DNA from: Curtobacterium luteum
GTDB taxonomy: Bacteria; Actinomycetota; Actinomycetes; Actinomycetales; Microbacteriaceae
Assembly (NCBI RefSeq): GCF_001475545.1
Contig: NZ_LDQC01000026.1
Span: 1 to 64,000 of the forward strand
Direction: 5' to 3'
DNA: 64,000 nucleotides
Shown: positions 16,380-25,626 of the stretch, in pieces
How positions within the stretch are numbered: position 1 is the first letter of the stretch
How the letters are laid out: each line of letters opens with the position of its first letter
Program-made: the position numbers and the translations under genes
Notes under the pieces: model-generated
Seen by the model: only the letters and a program-made list of their open reading frames with translations
Told to the model about the DNA's origin: nothing
Database searches by the model: none

Positions 16380-17597
16380 ATGCTCCAGGCACGACCCACC
16401 TCCCTGATCGGCCACGCCGGTCGCTGGTACTTCCCGATCGCGTTCATCGCGCGACTGCCCTTCGCGATGATGGTCGTCGGCGTCCTGACGCTCGTCGTCG
16501 CCGCCCGCGACTCGGTGGCGCTCGGCGGGATCAACTCCGCGTCCGTCGGCATCGGCTCCGCGATCTTCGGACCGATGGTCGGCGCCGCTGCCGACCGGTT
16601 CGGGCAGCGCCGCGTGCTCGTCCCGGTCGGCATCGTGAACGGGGTGCTCCTCGGGGCGCTGCCCTTCGTGGTGTCGAGCGCCGCGCCCGACCTCGCCGTC
16701 CTCGCGATGTCGTTCCTCATCGGCGCGTCGGCGCCGCAGGTCGCGCCGATGTCCCGGAGCCGGTTGGTGGCGATCATCCGGCAGCGGATGGCGAAGGACC
16801 GGCACGAGAAGGTCCTCAGCGGCACGATGGCGTACGAGTCCGCCGCCGACGAGACGGTGTTCATCATCGGCCCGTTCCTCGTCGGCGTCCTCGCGAGCGC
16901 GATCGCGCCGTGGGTCGCCGTCGCGGGGGCGTCGGTCCTGACCTTCGTGTTCGTGACCGCGTTCGCGCTGCACCCGACCGGCAAGCTCGTCGTCGCGGCG
17001 TCCGGCACCGTCGCGCAGGCGCCGGCGCGCGAGCTGCTGCGGCCGCGTCTCGTCGTCGTGGTGCTCGGGATCCTCGGCATCGGGCTGTTCTTCGGCGCGA
17101 CGCTGACCTCGCTGACGGCGTTCATGGAGGCGCACGGCGGAGCCTCCCGCGCGGGCCTCCTCTACGGTGTGATGGGCATCGGGTCAGCCGGGCTCGCCCT
17201 CGGGTCAGCGGCGTTCCCGCGGCGGTTCGGACTCGGGTGGCGGTGGCTCGTGTTCGGCGTGGTCCTGCTCGCCGGTGCGGTGGCGTTCTCGCTGGCGGAC
17301 TCCGTGCTCGGGGTGGCGATCGTGCTCGGCGTCATGGGGATCGGCATCGGCCCGACGCTCGTGACGCAGTACTCGCTCGGGTCGGACCGCTCCCCGGTCG
17401 GACGCTCGGCGACGACCATGACGATCCTGGGATCGGCCGTGATCGTCGGGCAGTCGCTCGCATCGGCGGTCACGGGCGAGGTCGCCGAGCGCGCCGGAGC
17501 TGCGGGTGCGATGGTGCTGCCCGCGGTGGCGGCGGCGGTCGTCGTGTTCGCGGCAGTGGGGAACCTCGTGCTCTCGCGGTCCGCGCGCCGGGCCTGA
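16380..17597 (+). CDS. MFS transporter
   Basis: 405 residues with about twelve hydrophobic segments. Between segments 2 and 3 is GAAADRFGQRRVLV, a clear MFS A-like loop motif. Transporters of this size and type usually export small molecules or drugs, and the substrate cannot be read. AGAAGG lies 10 nt before the ATG. It converges with the mrp operon (25 nt between stops). Confidence 0.8.
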   Translation: MLQARPTSLIGHAGRWYFPIAFIARLPFAMMVVGVLTLVVAARDSVALGGINSASVGIGSAIFGPMVGAAADRFGQRRVLVPVGIVNGVLLGALPFVVSSAAPDLAVLAMSFLIGASAPQVAPMSRSRLVAIIRQRMAKDRHEKVLSGTMAYESAADETVFIIGPFLVGVLASAIAPWVAVAGASVLTFVFVTAFALHPTGKLVVAASGTVAQAPARELLRPRLVVVVLGILGIGLFFGATLTSLTAFMEAHGGASRAGLLYGVMGIGSAGLALGSAAFPRRFGLGWRWLVFGVVLLAGAVAFSLADSVLGVAIVLGVMGIGIGPTLVTQYSLGSDRSPVGRSATTMTILGSAVIVGQSLASAVTGEVAERAGAAGAMVLPAVAAAVVVFAAVGNLVLSRSARRA

Positions 17598-17622
17598 CGG
17601 ACGGGCGTCCACGGAGGTCCGC

Positions 17623-17976
17623 CTACTCGGTGTCGTCGTGCAGCAGCGCGTCGTGCCGGTAGTCGCCCGACCGGAGTCCGGCGCGCGCGATCATGTGCGT
17701 CGAGACGGGCACCAGCGCGAGCTGGAACACCATGATCGGCAGGACGAGCCACAGCGCCGTCCACGTCCACACCGCGACGACGACCGCCGCGAGTGCGAAC
17801 GCCAGCCCGAGGACCTGCGGTTTCGCCATGGCGTGGAGCCGGACGAGCGGGTCGGGGAACCGGACGATGCCGACCGCGGCACCGAGCGACAGCACGGACC
17901 CGAGGAGCAGCAGGGCGACGGCGATCCAGGCGCGGACACCGGCGCCGTCGACGAAGGCCTCGATGAGCTCGATCAC
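17623..17976 (-). CDS. mrpG: Na+/H+ antiporter subunit G
   Basis: 117 residues with three membrane helices and the MnhG/PhaG signature GIVRFPDPLVRLHAMAK. It is a small subunit of the multi-protein Mrp antiporter, which uses the proton gradient to expel sodium. Last gene of the six-gene minus-strand mrp operon, GTG start abutting the mrpF stop (17977). Confidence 0.92.
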   Translation of the reverse strand: MIELIEAFVDGAGVRAWIAVALLLLGSVLSLGAAVGIVRFPDPLVRLHAMAKPQVLGLAFALAAVVVAVWTWTALWLVLPIMVFQLALVPVSTHMIARAGLRSGDYRHDALLHDDTE

Positions 17977-18315
17977 TTACGGCTCCTCCTCGATCGCGTG
18001 CTCCGGTGTGGTGACGTCGGACCCCTCGTCGGACGGGTCGGACGAGGGTGTGACCGCGCGCGCGACCGCGATCGTGGCGAACACGCTCGTCGCCGCGATG
18101 ACCACGAGCACGGGGACCGCGGTGAGGTCTCGCCGGAGCACCATCGCAGCGGCGATGACCAGCAGGACGGTCGTCAGCACCATGTCCGAGCCGATCATCC
18201 GGTCGAGGATCGTCGGCCCGCGGACGATCCGACCGACCGCCAGCGCGAGGGTCACCCCGAGCAGCAGCAGGACGAGCGCGATGCACACCGCCATGACGAC
18301 CACCGCGGCGCTCAC
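17977..18315 (-). CDS. mrpF: Na+/H+ antiporter subunit F
   Basis: 112 residues: three membrane helices, the MrpF motif GPTILDRMIGSD, and an acidic C-terminal tail (SSDPSDEGSD) longer than in many homologues. The GTG start overlaps the mrpE stop (GTGA). Confidence 0.9.
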   Translation of the reverse strand: MSAAVVVMAVCIALVLLLLGVTLALAVGRIVRGPTILDRMIGSDMVLTTVLLVIAAAMVLRRDLTAVPVLVVIAATSVFATIAVARAVTPSSDPSDEGSDVTTPEHAIEEEP

Positions 18316-18893
18316 CGGACCACCTCGGGCAGGGGTTCGGACAGCTCCGAGACGTCCTGCTGCGAACCGAGCGCGCGGATGACCATCGCCTCGATCCGGA
18401 GCGCGGTCCGGCGTTCGGCCTCGACCTGCTCGACCCGCTCGGTGTCGAGCACGTGCAGCAGGACCCGGCGGCGCCGGAGATCGACGTCGGCGACGTACGA
18501 CCCGGGCACGAGCGAGATCGCGATGGTCGCGAGGGTGAAGGTCATCTCGGACGTCGTGTGCAGTTGGACGAGCACGATCGAGCTGCGCCGCACCCCGCGG
18601 GGTCGGAACGCAGCCCAGGCGACCCGGAACGACGCCGCGACGACGAAGCCGCTCCAGACGAGGAGGAACCAGAGCGCGGACGGGACGGAGAACCGCGCCG
18701 ACAGCGGGACCGGTGGCAGCGGCAGCAGCTGGGTGACGAGGAGCGCCACCACCAGACCGCAGAGCAGCGTGAGCGGGGTCCACGACCCCCACAACAGCGC
18801 CCACAGCACGGTCAGCCCGGCGACGAGCGGGACGTCGTATCGCCACGCGACGGCGATCCGCCGCGCGTTCGTGATGCGTCGGGTGTCGCTCAC
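18312..18893 (-). CDS. mrpE: Na+/H+ antiporter subunit E
   Basis: 193 residues with N-terminal membrane helices (about 20-100) and a cytoplasmic C-terminal half containing LATIAISLVPGSYVADVD, the MrpE signature. The C-terminus is extended by a charged helix (VEQVEAERRTALRIEAMV). GTGA overlaps link it to mrpD upstream and mrpF downstream. Confidence 0.9.
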   Translation of the reverse strand: MSDTRRITNARRIAVAWRYDVPLVAGLTVLWALLWGSWTPLTLLCGLVVALLVTQLLPLPPVPLSARFSVPSALWFLLVWSGFVVAASFRVAWAAFRPRGVRRSSIVLVQLHTTSEMTFTLATIAISLVPGSYVADVDLRRRRVLLHVLDTERVEQVEAERRTALRIEAMVIRALGSQQDVSELSEPLPEVVR

Positions 18894-20581
18894 CGGTCAC
18901 CCCCGAGCACGGCCTGCACGTAGCGGTCCGGGGACTCGAGCGACTCCGCCGCTCGCGTCGCGTAGCCGTAGAGCGGCCCGGCGACGACGGTGAGGGCGAC
19001 CGACCCGAGGACGGCGACGGTCGTCACGCCGACGAGCATGCGGGGCAGGCGCGGGTGTCCCGGCGCCTCGCCTGCGGTGGCCGTCGAGCCGGTCGCCGGC
19101 CTGGAGGCGCTGCTCACGTGCGGTGCGTCGGTGACCGTCACCGAGCCTCCAGGGTGGTACGCCTCGCCGGTCTCCTCGGACACCGTCAGGGGCGCCGGCT
19201 CCGGCGCCCGCAGGTGCGCGTGCGGTTCGGCCGTCGCAGCGTGCGGGGCAGCTGCCTCGGCGGCCGGCTTCGGCCGCCAGAAGGCGGCGTCCCAGACGCG
19301 CATGAGCGCGTACAGGGTCAGGAGGCTCGTCACGACCCCCGCAGCGATGGTGGCGTACGCGAAGGGGGAGCCGTCCTCGGCCGCGGCGCGGAACAGGCCG
19401 AGCTTGCCGATGAACCCGGAGAACGGCGGGATGCCACCGAGGTTGAACGCCGGCACGAGGTACAGGGCGGCGAGCAACGGCGCGGCCTTGAGGAGCCCGC
19501 CGAGGGACCGTGTCGAGGTCGTCCCGCCGACGCGTTCCATCAGCCCGGAGACCAGGAACAGCGTGGTCTGCACGACGATGTGGTGGACCGTGTAGAACAC
19601 CGCGGCGGCCGTGCCGACGACCGACCCGAGGCCGATGCCCATCACCATGAAGCCGATGTGGCTGATGAGCGTGAAGGACAGCAGCCGCTTCACGTCCGTC
19701 TGCGACACCGCGCCGAGCACCCCGACGACCATGGTGAGGATCGCCACCACGAGGAGCACCGTGTTGAGCTGCGGTCTCGGGAAGATGATCGTCTCGAGCC
19801 GGATGATCGCGTAGATGCCGACCTTCGTGAGGAGTCCGGCGAAGACCGCGGTGACCGGCGCCGGGGCGGTCGGGTACGAGTCGGGCAGCCAGAACGCCAG
19901 CGGGAACACGGCGGCCTTGATGCCGAACCCGATGAGCAGCATGGTGTGGAGCAGGAGCTGCACGTGCTCCGGCAGTTCGGCGACGCGCTCCGAGATCTGG
20001 GCGATGTTCACCGTGCCGGTCGCGCCGTACACGAGTCCGATGGCGGCGAGGAAGATCGCGGACGCGATGAGGCTCGTCACGATGTACGTGGTACCGGCGC
20101 GGACCCGCTGCTCACTGCCGCCGACCGTGATGAGCACGTACGAGGCCACGAGCAGCATCTCGAACGCCACGTAGAGGTTGAAGAGGTCGCCGGCGATGAA
20201 CGAGTCGAGCACACCCGCGGCGAGCACGAGGTACGTCGGGTAGAAGATCGTGACGGGGGCGTCCGCGTCGTCGTCCGCCAGCCCCTGCCCGATCGAGAAG
20301 AGCAGGACGAGCAGGAGCACGCTCGCGCTCACGGTGAGGAGCAGCGCGCTCAGCCGGTCGACCACGAGCGAGATGCCGTACGGGGCCTGCCACCCGCCGA
20401 CCTGCACCACGATCGTGCCGTGCCGGTCGACGAGCACCATGAGCGTCGCGGCGACCACCACGGCGACCACGAGCACGCCGACCGTGATCGCCCGCTGCGT
20501 CTTCTGGTGACGGACGAGGCCGAGCGCCGCCGCCGCACCGAGCAGCGGGACGAGCACGAGGAGGGGGACGAGCCAGGTCAT
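18890..20581 (-). CDS. mrpD: Na+/H+ antiporter subunit D
   Basis: 563 residues, a proton-translocating subunit homologous to complex I NuoM/NuoN. Key features include FNLYVAFEMLL with its conserved glutamate, GIKAAVFPLAFWLPDSYPTA with the pump lysine, and TLISHIGFM. Near the C-terminus a soluble insert of roughly 80 residues rich in Ala, Pro and His (PKPAAEAAAPHAATAEPHAH and following) separates the last helix from the rest, which is longer than usual. The ATG start overlaps the mrpC stop. Confidence 0.92.
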   Translation of the reverse strand: MTWLVPLLVLVPLLGAAAALGLVRHQKTQRAITVGVLVVAVVVAATLMVLVDRHGTIVVQVGGWQAPYGISLVVDRLSALLLTVSASVLLLVLLFSIGQGLADDDADAPVTIFYPTYLVLAAGVLDSFIAGDLFNLYVAFEMLLVASYVLITVGGSEQRVRAGTTYIVTSLIASAIFLAAIGLVYGATGTVNIAQISERVAELPEHVQLLLHTMLLIGFGIKAAVFPLAFWLPDSYPTAPAPVTAVFAGLLTKVGIYAIIRLETIIFPRPQLNTVLLVVAILTMVVGVLGAVSQTDVKRLLSFTLISHIGFMVMGIGLGSVVGTAAAVFYTVHHIVVQTTLFLVSGLMERVGGTTSTRSLGGLLKAAPLLAALYLVPAFNLGGIPPFSGFIGKLGLFRAAAEDGSPFAYATIAAGVVTSLLTLYALMRVWDAAFWRPKPAAEAAAPHAATAEPHAHLRAPEPAPLTVSEETGEAYHPGGSVTVTDAPHVSSASRPATGSTATAGEAPGHPRLPRMLVGVTTVAVLGSVALTVVAGPLYGYATRAAESLESPDRYVQAVLGGDR

Positions 20582-21015
20582 CGGGTGTGCTCCTCCTGCT
20601 GTGCGGCCTCGGGGTCGGTGTCGAGCTCGGGGTCGTCGTCGCCGGGGTCGCCGTCGGTGTCGTCGTCCCGCGCCCGACCGATCGCGACGTCGGCCTCGTC
20701 GACCTCGACCTCGTCCGCGCGGGACAGCTTCCACGAGCGGTGGATCAGGGCGAGGAGGAAGGCGCTCACGGCGAAGGTGATGACGATCGCGGTGAGGGCG
20801 AACGCCTGCGGGAGCGGGTCGGTGATGCCCTCGGCGGACTTCCCGATCGGCGGCTTGCCGGCCGCGCCGGACATCACGAGCAGGAGCAGGTTGAGGGCGT
20901 TGCCGAGGAGCAGGAACCCGAGCAGCATGCGCGTGAGGGAGCGCTCGAGCAGCAGGTAGACGCCGCACGAGAACAACACCGCCATGGCGATGACGAGGAC
21001 CAGGGTGACGGTCAC
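20578..21015 (-). CDS. mrpC: Na+/H+ antiporter subunit C
   Basis: 145 residues. Three helices of the NuoK type with ERSLTRMLLGFLLLGNALNLLLL and the MrpC-typical DPLPQAFALTAIVI. The last 45 residues form a very acidic tail (DDDTDGDPGDDDPELDTD) that is probably cytoplasmic. GTG start overlapping the mrpA stop. Confidence 0.92.
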   Translation of the reverse strand: MTVTLVLVIAMAVLFSCGVYLLLERSLTRMLLGFLLLGNALNLLLLVMSGAAGKPPIGKSAEGITDPLPQAFALTAIVITFAVSAFLLALIHRSWKLSRADEVEVDEADVAIGRARDDDTDGDPGDDDPELDTDPEAAQQEEHTR

Positions 21016-23942
21016 GTGGCGCTCCCTTCCGGGGTGACGGCCGCGGCGTCGCGCGCGGGGTCGGACTCCGTCGAGTCGGCGATCGGCGCGCGGGAGTCCT
21101 CGAGGCGCTGGCGGTCGACCTCGGCCCCGAGGCTGCGGAGGACGTCGAGCACGAGGCCGACGACCACGAGGTAGACGCCGATGTCGAAGAACGTCGCCGT
21201 GACGAACTCGACGTGTCCGAGGACGGGCACGGTGGCCTCGACGAACTCCGAGTACAGGGCCTCCCGCCCGAAGAACAGCGGGACGAGCGCCGTGACGGCC
21301 GCGGTCGCGACACCCAGTCCGAGCAGGCGACCCGCGCGCACCGGAGCGGCCGCCCCGAGCTCGGCCGGCCCGCCGGCGAGGTACCGGGCGGCGAGCGCGA
21401 TGCCGGCGACGAGTCCGCCGGCGAACCCGCCACCGGCCGCGTTGTGCCCGGCGAACAGCAGGTACACGGACAGCACGACGAGGCCGTGGAAGAGGAGCCG
21501 GACGACCACGTCGAGGAGCGCCGAGCGGCCGGTCGGGATCGCCGCGCTCGTCGGCAGCCAGGCGCGGGGTTCGCCGTCGGGGCGGTGCTTGTCGCTCGTG
21601 ATGCTCGACGGGAGGTCCCGGAGCCGCGGCAGCGTGTCCTCCCGCGAGTTCACGAAGATCAGGCTCGCGACACCCGTGGCGGCGGCGACGACGACGGTCA
21701 GCTCGCCGAGGGTGTCCCAGCCACGGAGGTCGACGAGCGCGACGTTCACCACGTTGAGGCCGTGCCCGAACGAGCTCGTCAGCGCCGGCAGGTCGGGCCA
21801 CAGCGGCTCGGCCGTCCGGGACGACGCGGCGACGACGACCACGACCGCGAGGGTGAGTCCGGCCAGCCCGGCGAAGAGCGCCCGCACGATCCGGAAGCGG
21901 GAGGGGTTGGCCGTCGCGATCCGCGGGGGCAGACGACGCAGGACGAGGACGAACGCGATGAGCGTCACCGTCTCGACCACGAGCTGCGTGAGCGCGAGGT
22001 CGACCGCGCCGTGCAGCACGAACAGGACCGACATGCCGTACCCGGTGACCCCGACGAGCACCGCTGCGGCGAAACGGGTCTTCGCGGTGAGCACGGCGAC
22101 CGCGGCGATGCCCATCACGACGACGACGGGGACCTGCCCCCACGAGTTCGCGAACCGGACCGAGAACGCCCACGGTCCGCCGAGGACGAGGTTCAGGATC
22201 GCCCCGGCGACGAACACCGAGAGGATGACCGTCAGGTAGTAGGGCAGGGAACCGCGCTGGAGTGCGGCGGTGAGCCCGACGGCCGCCCGGTCGAGTCCGC
22301 GCATCACCTGGCGGTACGTGCCGGCAGCGCTCGGGGCCCCGGCGAGTCGGTGCTGCAGCGCCTCGACCGGCCGGCGCCCGAGGAACAGCAGGGCACCGCC
22401 GACGAGCGTGACCGCGGAGATGCCGAGTGCCGGCTCCAACCCGTGCCAGAGTGCGAGGTGCGGCACCGGGGCGGCGCCGATCGAGGCGGCGCTCGCCGCC
22501 GGCTCGATCCCCTTCGCCACGAGCGGGGTAACGAGGCCGAGCACGAGCCCGGCGATGCCGAGGACCGAGGGCACGGCACCGAGGCCGTGCAGTCCGTGCG
22601 GCTCCGTCTGCGCCACACCGGACTTGTGGGCGAAGGCACCCCACAGGAACCGCAGCGAGTAGGCGACCGTGAGCACCGAGCCGAGCGTTACCCCGACGAG
22701 CGCGAACCACGCCCACCCCGCGTCCGTCCCGGAGTGCAGGGCCTCGACGAAGCCCGTGAGCACCCCCTCCTTCGCGACGAAGCCGACGGTCGGCGGGAGG
22801 CCGGCCATCGAGGCGAGCGCGAGGACCGTGACGACCACGAGCCAGGGCATCCGGCGCCCGAGCCCGCTCAGACGGGTGAGGTCGCGCGTACCGGCCGCGT
22901 GGTCGACGGCCCCGACGACGAGGAACAGGGTCGACTTGAACGTCGCGTGCGCCACGAGCAGCGCGACCCCACCGAGGGCGATCGCCGGCTCGCCCCACCC
23001 GACGGCGAGGACGAGGAACCCGAGCTGGGCGACGGTGCCGTACGCGAGCAGCAGCTTGAGGTCGGTCTGCCGGAGTGCGCGGTAGCCGCCGACCACCATG
23101 CCGAGGACACCGAGCACCGTGACGGTCTCGCGCCATCCGTCGACGAGCGCGAACGCCGGGGCGAGCCGTGCGACGAGGTAGATGCCGGCCTTCACCATCG
23201 CGGCGGCGTGGAGGTACGCGCTCACCGGGGTCGGTGCGGCCATGGCGGCGGGGAGCCAGAAGTGGAAGGGGACGATCGCGGACTTCGTCAGGGCGCCGAG
23301 CAGGACGAGTGCCACCGCGACCGGCACGAGCGCGCCGCCGGAGGCCGCGATCGTCGGGCCGTGAGTGACGATCGCGCTCAGCGAGGTCGTGCCGGCACGG
23401 ACGGAGAGGAGCACGAGTCCCGCGAGCATCGCGAGGCCGCCCGCCGTGGTCACGATGAGCGCCTGCATCGCGGCGGCCCGGCTCGCCCGCTTCACGGCGT
23501 CGTGGCCGATGAGCAGGTAGGAGAAGACCGTCGTGGCCTCCCACAGGATGAAGAGCACGATGACGTCGTCGGCGACGACGAGCCCGTACATCGACCCGGC
23601 GAACGCGGTCAGCACGCCCGCGAAGCGCCCGAGACCGACCTCGCGCTCCTCGAAGTACGCGGCGCAGTAGACGAGCACGAGGGCGCCGACCACGGTCACG
23701 ACGAGCGCGAGCACCCACGACAGGGCGTCGACCCGCAGGCCGATCGCGAGGTCGAGCTGCGGGACCCAGGTGAAGCGCTCCCGGACGCCGGCGCCGAGCG
23801 CCTCGGACGTCTGCGCGATCGTCAGGACCGCGGCGGCCGCAGGGGCCAGCGCGGCGACGAGGAACACCCGGCGGCCGAGCCGGGGTGCGAGTGCCGGGAC
23901 GACGAGGGCGAGTGCCGCGAACGCGACGAGGACGGTGACCAT
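21012..23942 (-). CDS. mrpA: Na+/H+ antiporter subunit A fused to subunit B
   Basis: 976 residues. The first three quarters are the NuoL-like pump subunit (VLFILWEATTVFSYLLIGHD, KSAIVPFHFWLPAAMAAPTPVSAYLHAAAMVKAG). The MrpA C-terminal region is followed by an MnhB domain (HGLVVLSVYLLFAGHNAAGGGFAGGL), so no separate mrpB is needed, as is usual in actinobacteria. It is the first gene of the operon; GAGGAGG lies 7 nt before the ATG. The 157-nt upstream gap must hold the operon promoter. Confidence 0.93.
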   Translation of the reverse strand: MVTVLVAFAALALVVPALAPRLGRRVFLVAALAPAAAAVLTIAQTSEALGAGVRERFTWVPQLDLAIGLRVDALSWVLALVVTVVGALVLVYCAAYFEEREVGLGRFAGVLTAFAGSMYGLVVADDVIVLFILWEATTVFSYLLIGHDAVKRASRAAAMQALIVTTAGGLAMLAGLVLLSVRAGTTSLSAIVTHGPTIAASGGALVPVAVALVLLGALTKSAIVPFHFWLPAAMAAPTPVSAYLHAAAMVKAGIYLVARLAPAFALVDGWRETVTVLGVLGMVVGGYRALRQTDLKLLLAYGTVAQLGFLVLAVGWGEPAIALGGVALLVAHATFKSTLFLVVGAVDHAAGTRDLTRLSGLGRRMPWLVVVTVLALASMAGLPPTVGFVAKEGVLTGFVEALHSGTDAGWAWFALVGVTLGSVLTVAYSLRFLWGAFAHKSGVAQTEPHGLHGLGAVPSVLGIAGLVLGLVTPLVAKGIEPAASAASIGAAPVPHLALWHGLEPALGISAVTLVGGALLFLGRRPVEALQHRLAGAPSAAGTYRQVMRGLDRAAVGLTAALQRGSLPYYLTVILSVFVAGAILNLVLGGPWAFSVRFANSWGQVPVVVVMGIAAVAVLTAKTRFAAAVLVGVTGYGMSVLFVLHGAVDLALTQLVVETVTLIAFVLVLRRLPPRIATANPSRFRIVRALFAGLAGLTLAVVVVVAASSRTAEPLWPDLPALTSSFGHGLNVVNVALVDLRGWDTLGELTVVVAAATGVASLIFVNSREDTLPRLRDLPSSITSDKHRPDGEPRAWLPTSAAIPTGRSALLDVVVRLLFHGLVVLSVYLLFAGHNAAGGGFAGGLVAGIALAARYLAGGPAELGAAAPVRAGRLLGLGVATAAVTALVPLFFGREALYSEFVEATVPVLGHVEFVTATFFDIGVYLVVVGLVLDVLRSLGAEVDRQRLEDSRAPIADSTESDPARDAAAVTPEGSAT

Positions 23943-24098
23943 GGGGCACCTCCTCGGGGTCGGGCTGCAGTCCGGCTCACTGGATGCTCACAGCTTACGA
24001 AGCGTCGGGTGGGCAGAACCTGTGTGCCCGGACAGCGTGCGCGGTCCCGCGCGCCGGTCACGGCTCCACTCTGCTCGCGTGCCGACCGGGTCGTCCGG

Positions 24099-24860
24099 TC
24101 AGCGCCCGTGCGCCCTCGCCGGGATCTGCGTCGCGAGCTTGCCCCCGGACACGTCGACGAGCGTCCCGGTGATGTACGACGCCGCGTCGCTCGCGAGGAA
24201 CACGAGGAGGTCGGCCACGTCGTCCGGCGTCTCCCACCGCCGGAGCGAGAGCGTGTCGAGCAACCGGTCCTGCTGCTCGGGCGGCATCTCGGCGAACCCG
24301 TTCATGGCCGTCGGCACCATCCCCGGCGCGTACGCGTTCACGGTGATGCCCCACGGCCCGAGCTCCGACGCGAGGACCCGGGTGAACTGCACCACCGCGG
24401 CCTTCGACGCCGCGTAGGCAGCGCTCCCGACGCTCGGCACGATCGCCGCGAACGACGCGGCGTTGACGATCCGACCGCGGCCGGCGGCACGCATGACCGG
24501 CGAGACCGCCCGGCTCACGAGGAAGGTCCCGCCGACGTTCACGTCCATGCAGCGCCGCCACGCGTCCCAGTCGAGGTCGGCGACCAGTCCCTCGACGTTG
24601 ATGCCCGCGTTGTTGACGAGCACGTCGATCGTCCCGTGTCGCTCCACGACGGTGTCGACGGCCGTCCGCACGGAGTCCGGGGCGGTGACGTCGCACACCA
24701 CCCGGTCGACGTCGGGACCGGGGCCCGCGGCCGCGTCGAACGCGAGGTCGAGCGCGACCACGCGGCACCCCTCGGCGGCGAAGCGTGCGGCGATCACGGC
24801 ACCGATGCCGCGCGCGGCTCCGGTCACGACCACCACACGGTCGGTCAGGTCGAGGTGCAT
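24099..24860 (-). CDS. SDR-family oxidoreductase
   Basis: 253 residues, a classical SDR: cofactor motif TGAARGIG (13-20), NNAG, Ser136, Tyr149 and Lys153 (YAASK) and a C-terminal VDVSGGK. The nearest general type is 3-oxoacyl-ACP or sugar/polyol dehydrogenases. It is divergent from another SDR across a 43-nt gap containing a palindromic operator, so both probably belong to one sugar-acid or polyol pathway controlled by the GntR gene at 25623. GGGAGC precedes the start. Confidence 0.82.
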   Translation of the reverse strand: MHLDLTDRVVVVTGAARGIGAVIAARFAAEGCRVVALDLAFDAAAGPGPDVDRVVCDVTAPDSVRTAVDTVVERHGTIDVLVNNAGINVEGLVADLDWDAWRRCMDVNVGGTFLVSRAVSPVMRAAGRGRIVNAASFAAIVPSVGSAAYAASKAAVVQFTRVLASELGPWGITVNAYAPGMVPTAMNGFAEMPPEQQDRLLDTLSLRRWETPDDVADLLVFLASDAASYITGTLVDVSGGKLATQIPARAHGR

Positions 24861-24883
24861 CGTCGCTCCCGTCGTCGGTCCCC

Positions 24884-24898
24884 AATAGGCATACTATT
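24884..24898. promoter_or_regulatory. Palindromic operator between divergent SDR genes
   Basis: AATAG-GCATA-CTATT is a perfect 5-bp inverted repeat and the only AT-rich stretch nearby. It overlaps the TACTAT -10 box (24892-24897) of the rightward gene, whose ATG follows by 6 nt. The GntR-type regulator encoded at 25623 is the natural candidate to bind it. Confidence 0.6.
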
Positions 24899-24903
24899 CA
24901 CCC

Positions 24904-25626
24904 ATGACGGATGCACGGGTGCTCTGGATCACCGGCGGTGGGAGCGGCATGGGCGCCGCAGTGGCGGTGCAGGCCGCGACCGACGGGTGGACGGTGGTGC
25001 TGAGCGGTCGTCGGGCCGACCGGCTGGGCGCCGTCGCCGAGCAGGTCCGCGCAGCCGGCGGCAGCGCCGACGTCCTGCCGCTCGACACCGCCGACGCCGA
25101 GGCGGTCGCGACCGCTCGGGACGTGCTGCTCACCCGGCACGGCCGGCTCGACGGACTCGTCCTCGCCGCCGGCCTGAACGCCCCCGAGCGTCGGTGGGAC
25201 GACCAGTCGATGGCCGACTTCCGGGCGATCGTCGACACGAACCTCACCGGCGTGGTCGCCGTCGTGGACGCCGCGCTCCCGTCGCTCCGGGTGGCCGGTG
25301 GCACGGTGGTCGTGGTGTCCTCGTACGCCGGGTGGTCCTTCCAACCCGGTGCGGGCGTCGCGTACTCGGCGTCGAAGACCGCGCTCGCCTCCGTCGTGCG
25401 GACGCTCAACCAGCAGGGCGCCGAGCACGGCGTCCGCGCGACGCACCTCTGCCCGGGTGACGTCGCCACGGACTTCCTCGACCGCCGGCCGGTCGTCCCC
25501 GACGCCGCCGCCCGTGCCGTCATGCTCCAGCCCGAGGACGTCGCCCGGGCGGTGTCCTTCGTGCTCGAGGCCCCGCCGCACGTCCGCGTCGACGAGCTCG
25601 TCATCAGCCCGGTCGCGCAGCGGTGA
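24904..25626 (+). CDS. SDR-family oxidoreductase
   Basis: 240 residues: TGGGSGMG cofactor motif (10-17), VSSYAGW and the catalytic Tyr154/Lys158 (YSASK). The usual NNAG is replaced by LAAGLN. First gene of a rightward operon with the GntR regulator (GTGA overlap) and the SMP-30 protein. The ATG follows TACTAT by 6 nt with no Shine-Dalgarno, so the mRNA is probably leaderless. Confidence 0.82.
   Translation: MTDARVLWITGGGSGMGAAVAVQAATDGWTVVLSGRRADRLGAVAEQVRAAGGSADVLPLDTADAEAVATARDVLLTRHGRLDGLVLAAGLNAPERRWDDQSMADFRAIVDTNLTGVVAVVDAALPSLRVAGGTVVVVSSYAGWSFQPGAGVAYSASKTALASVVRTLNQQGAEHGVRATHLCPGDVATDFLDRRPVVPDAAARAVMLQPEDVARAVSFVLEAPPHVRVDELVISPVAQR

Noticed and set aside
20578-23949. Minus-strand frame of over 1,100 codons running through mrpA
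   Set aside because: Only its last part (mrpC from 21015) is real; the rest is an Arg/Pro-rich shadow of mrpA.
21213-25460. A plus-strand open frame of more than 1,400 codons antisense to the mrp operon
   Set aside because: Its translation is Arg/Asp/Gly-rich low complexity, an artefact of high G+C at third positions. The opposite strand encodes the clearly recognisable Mrp subunits and neighbours.
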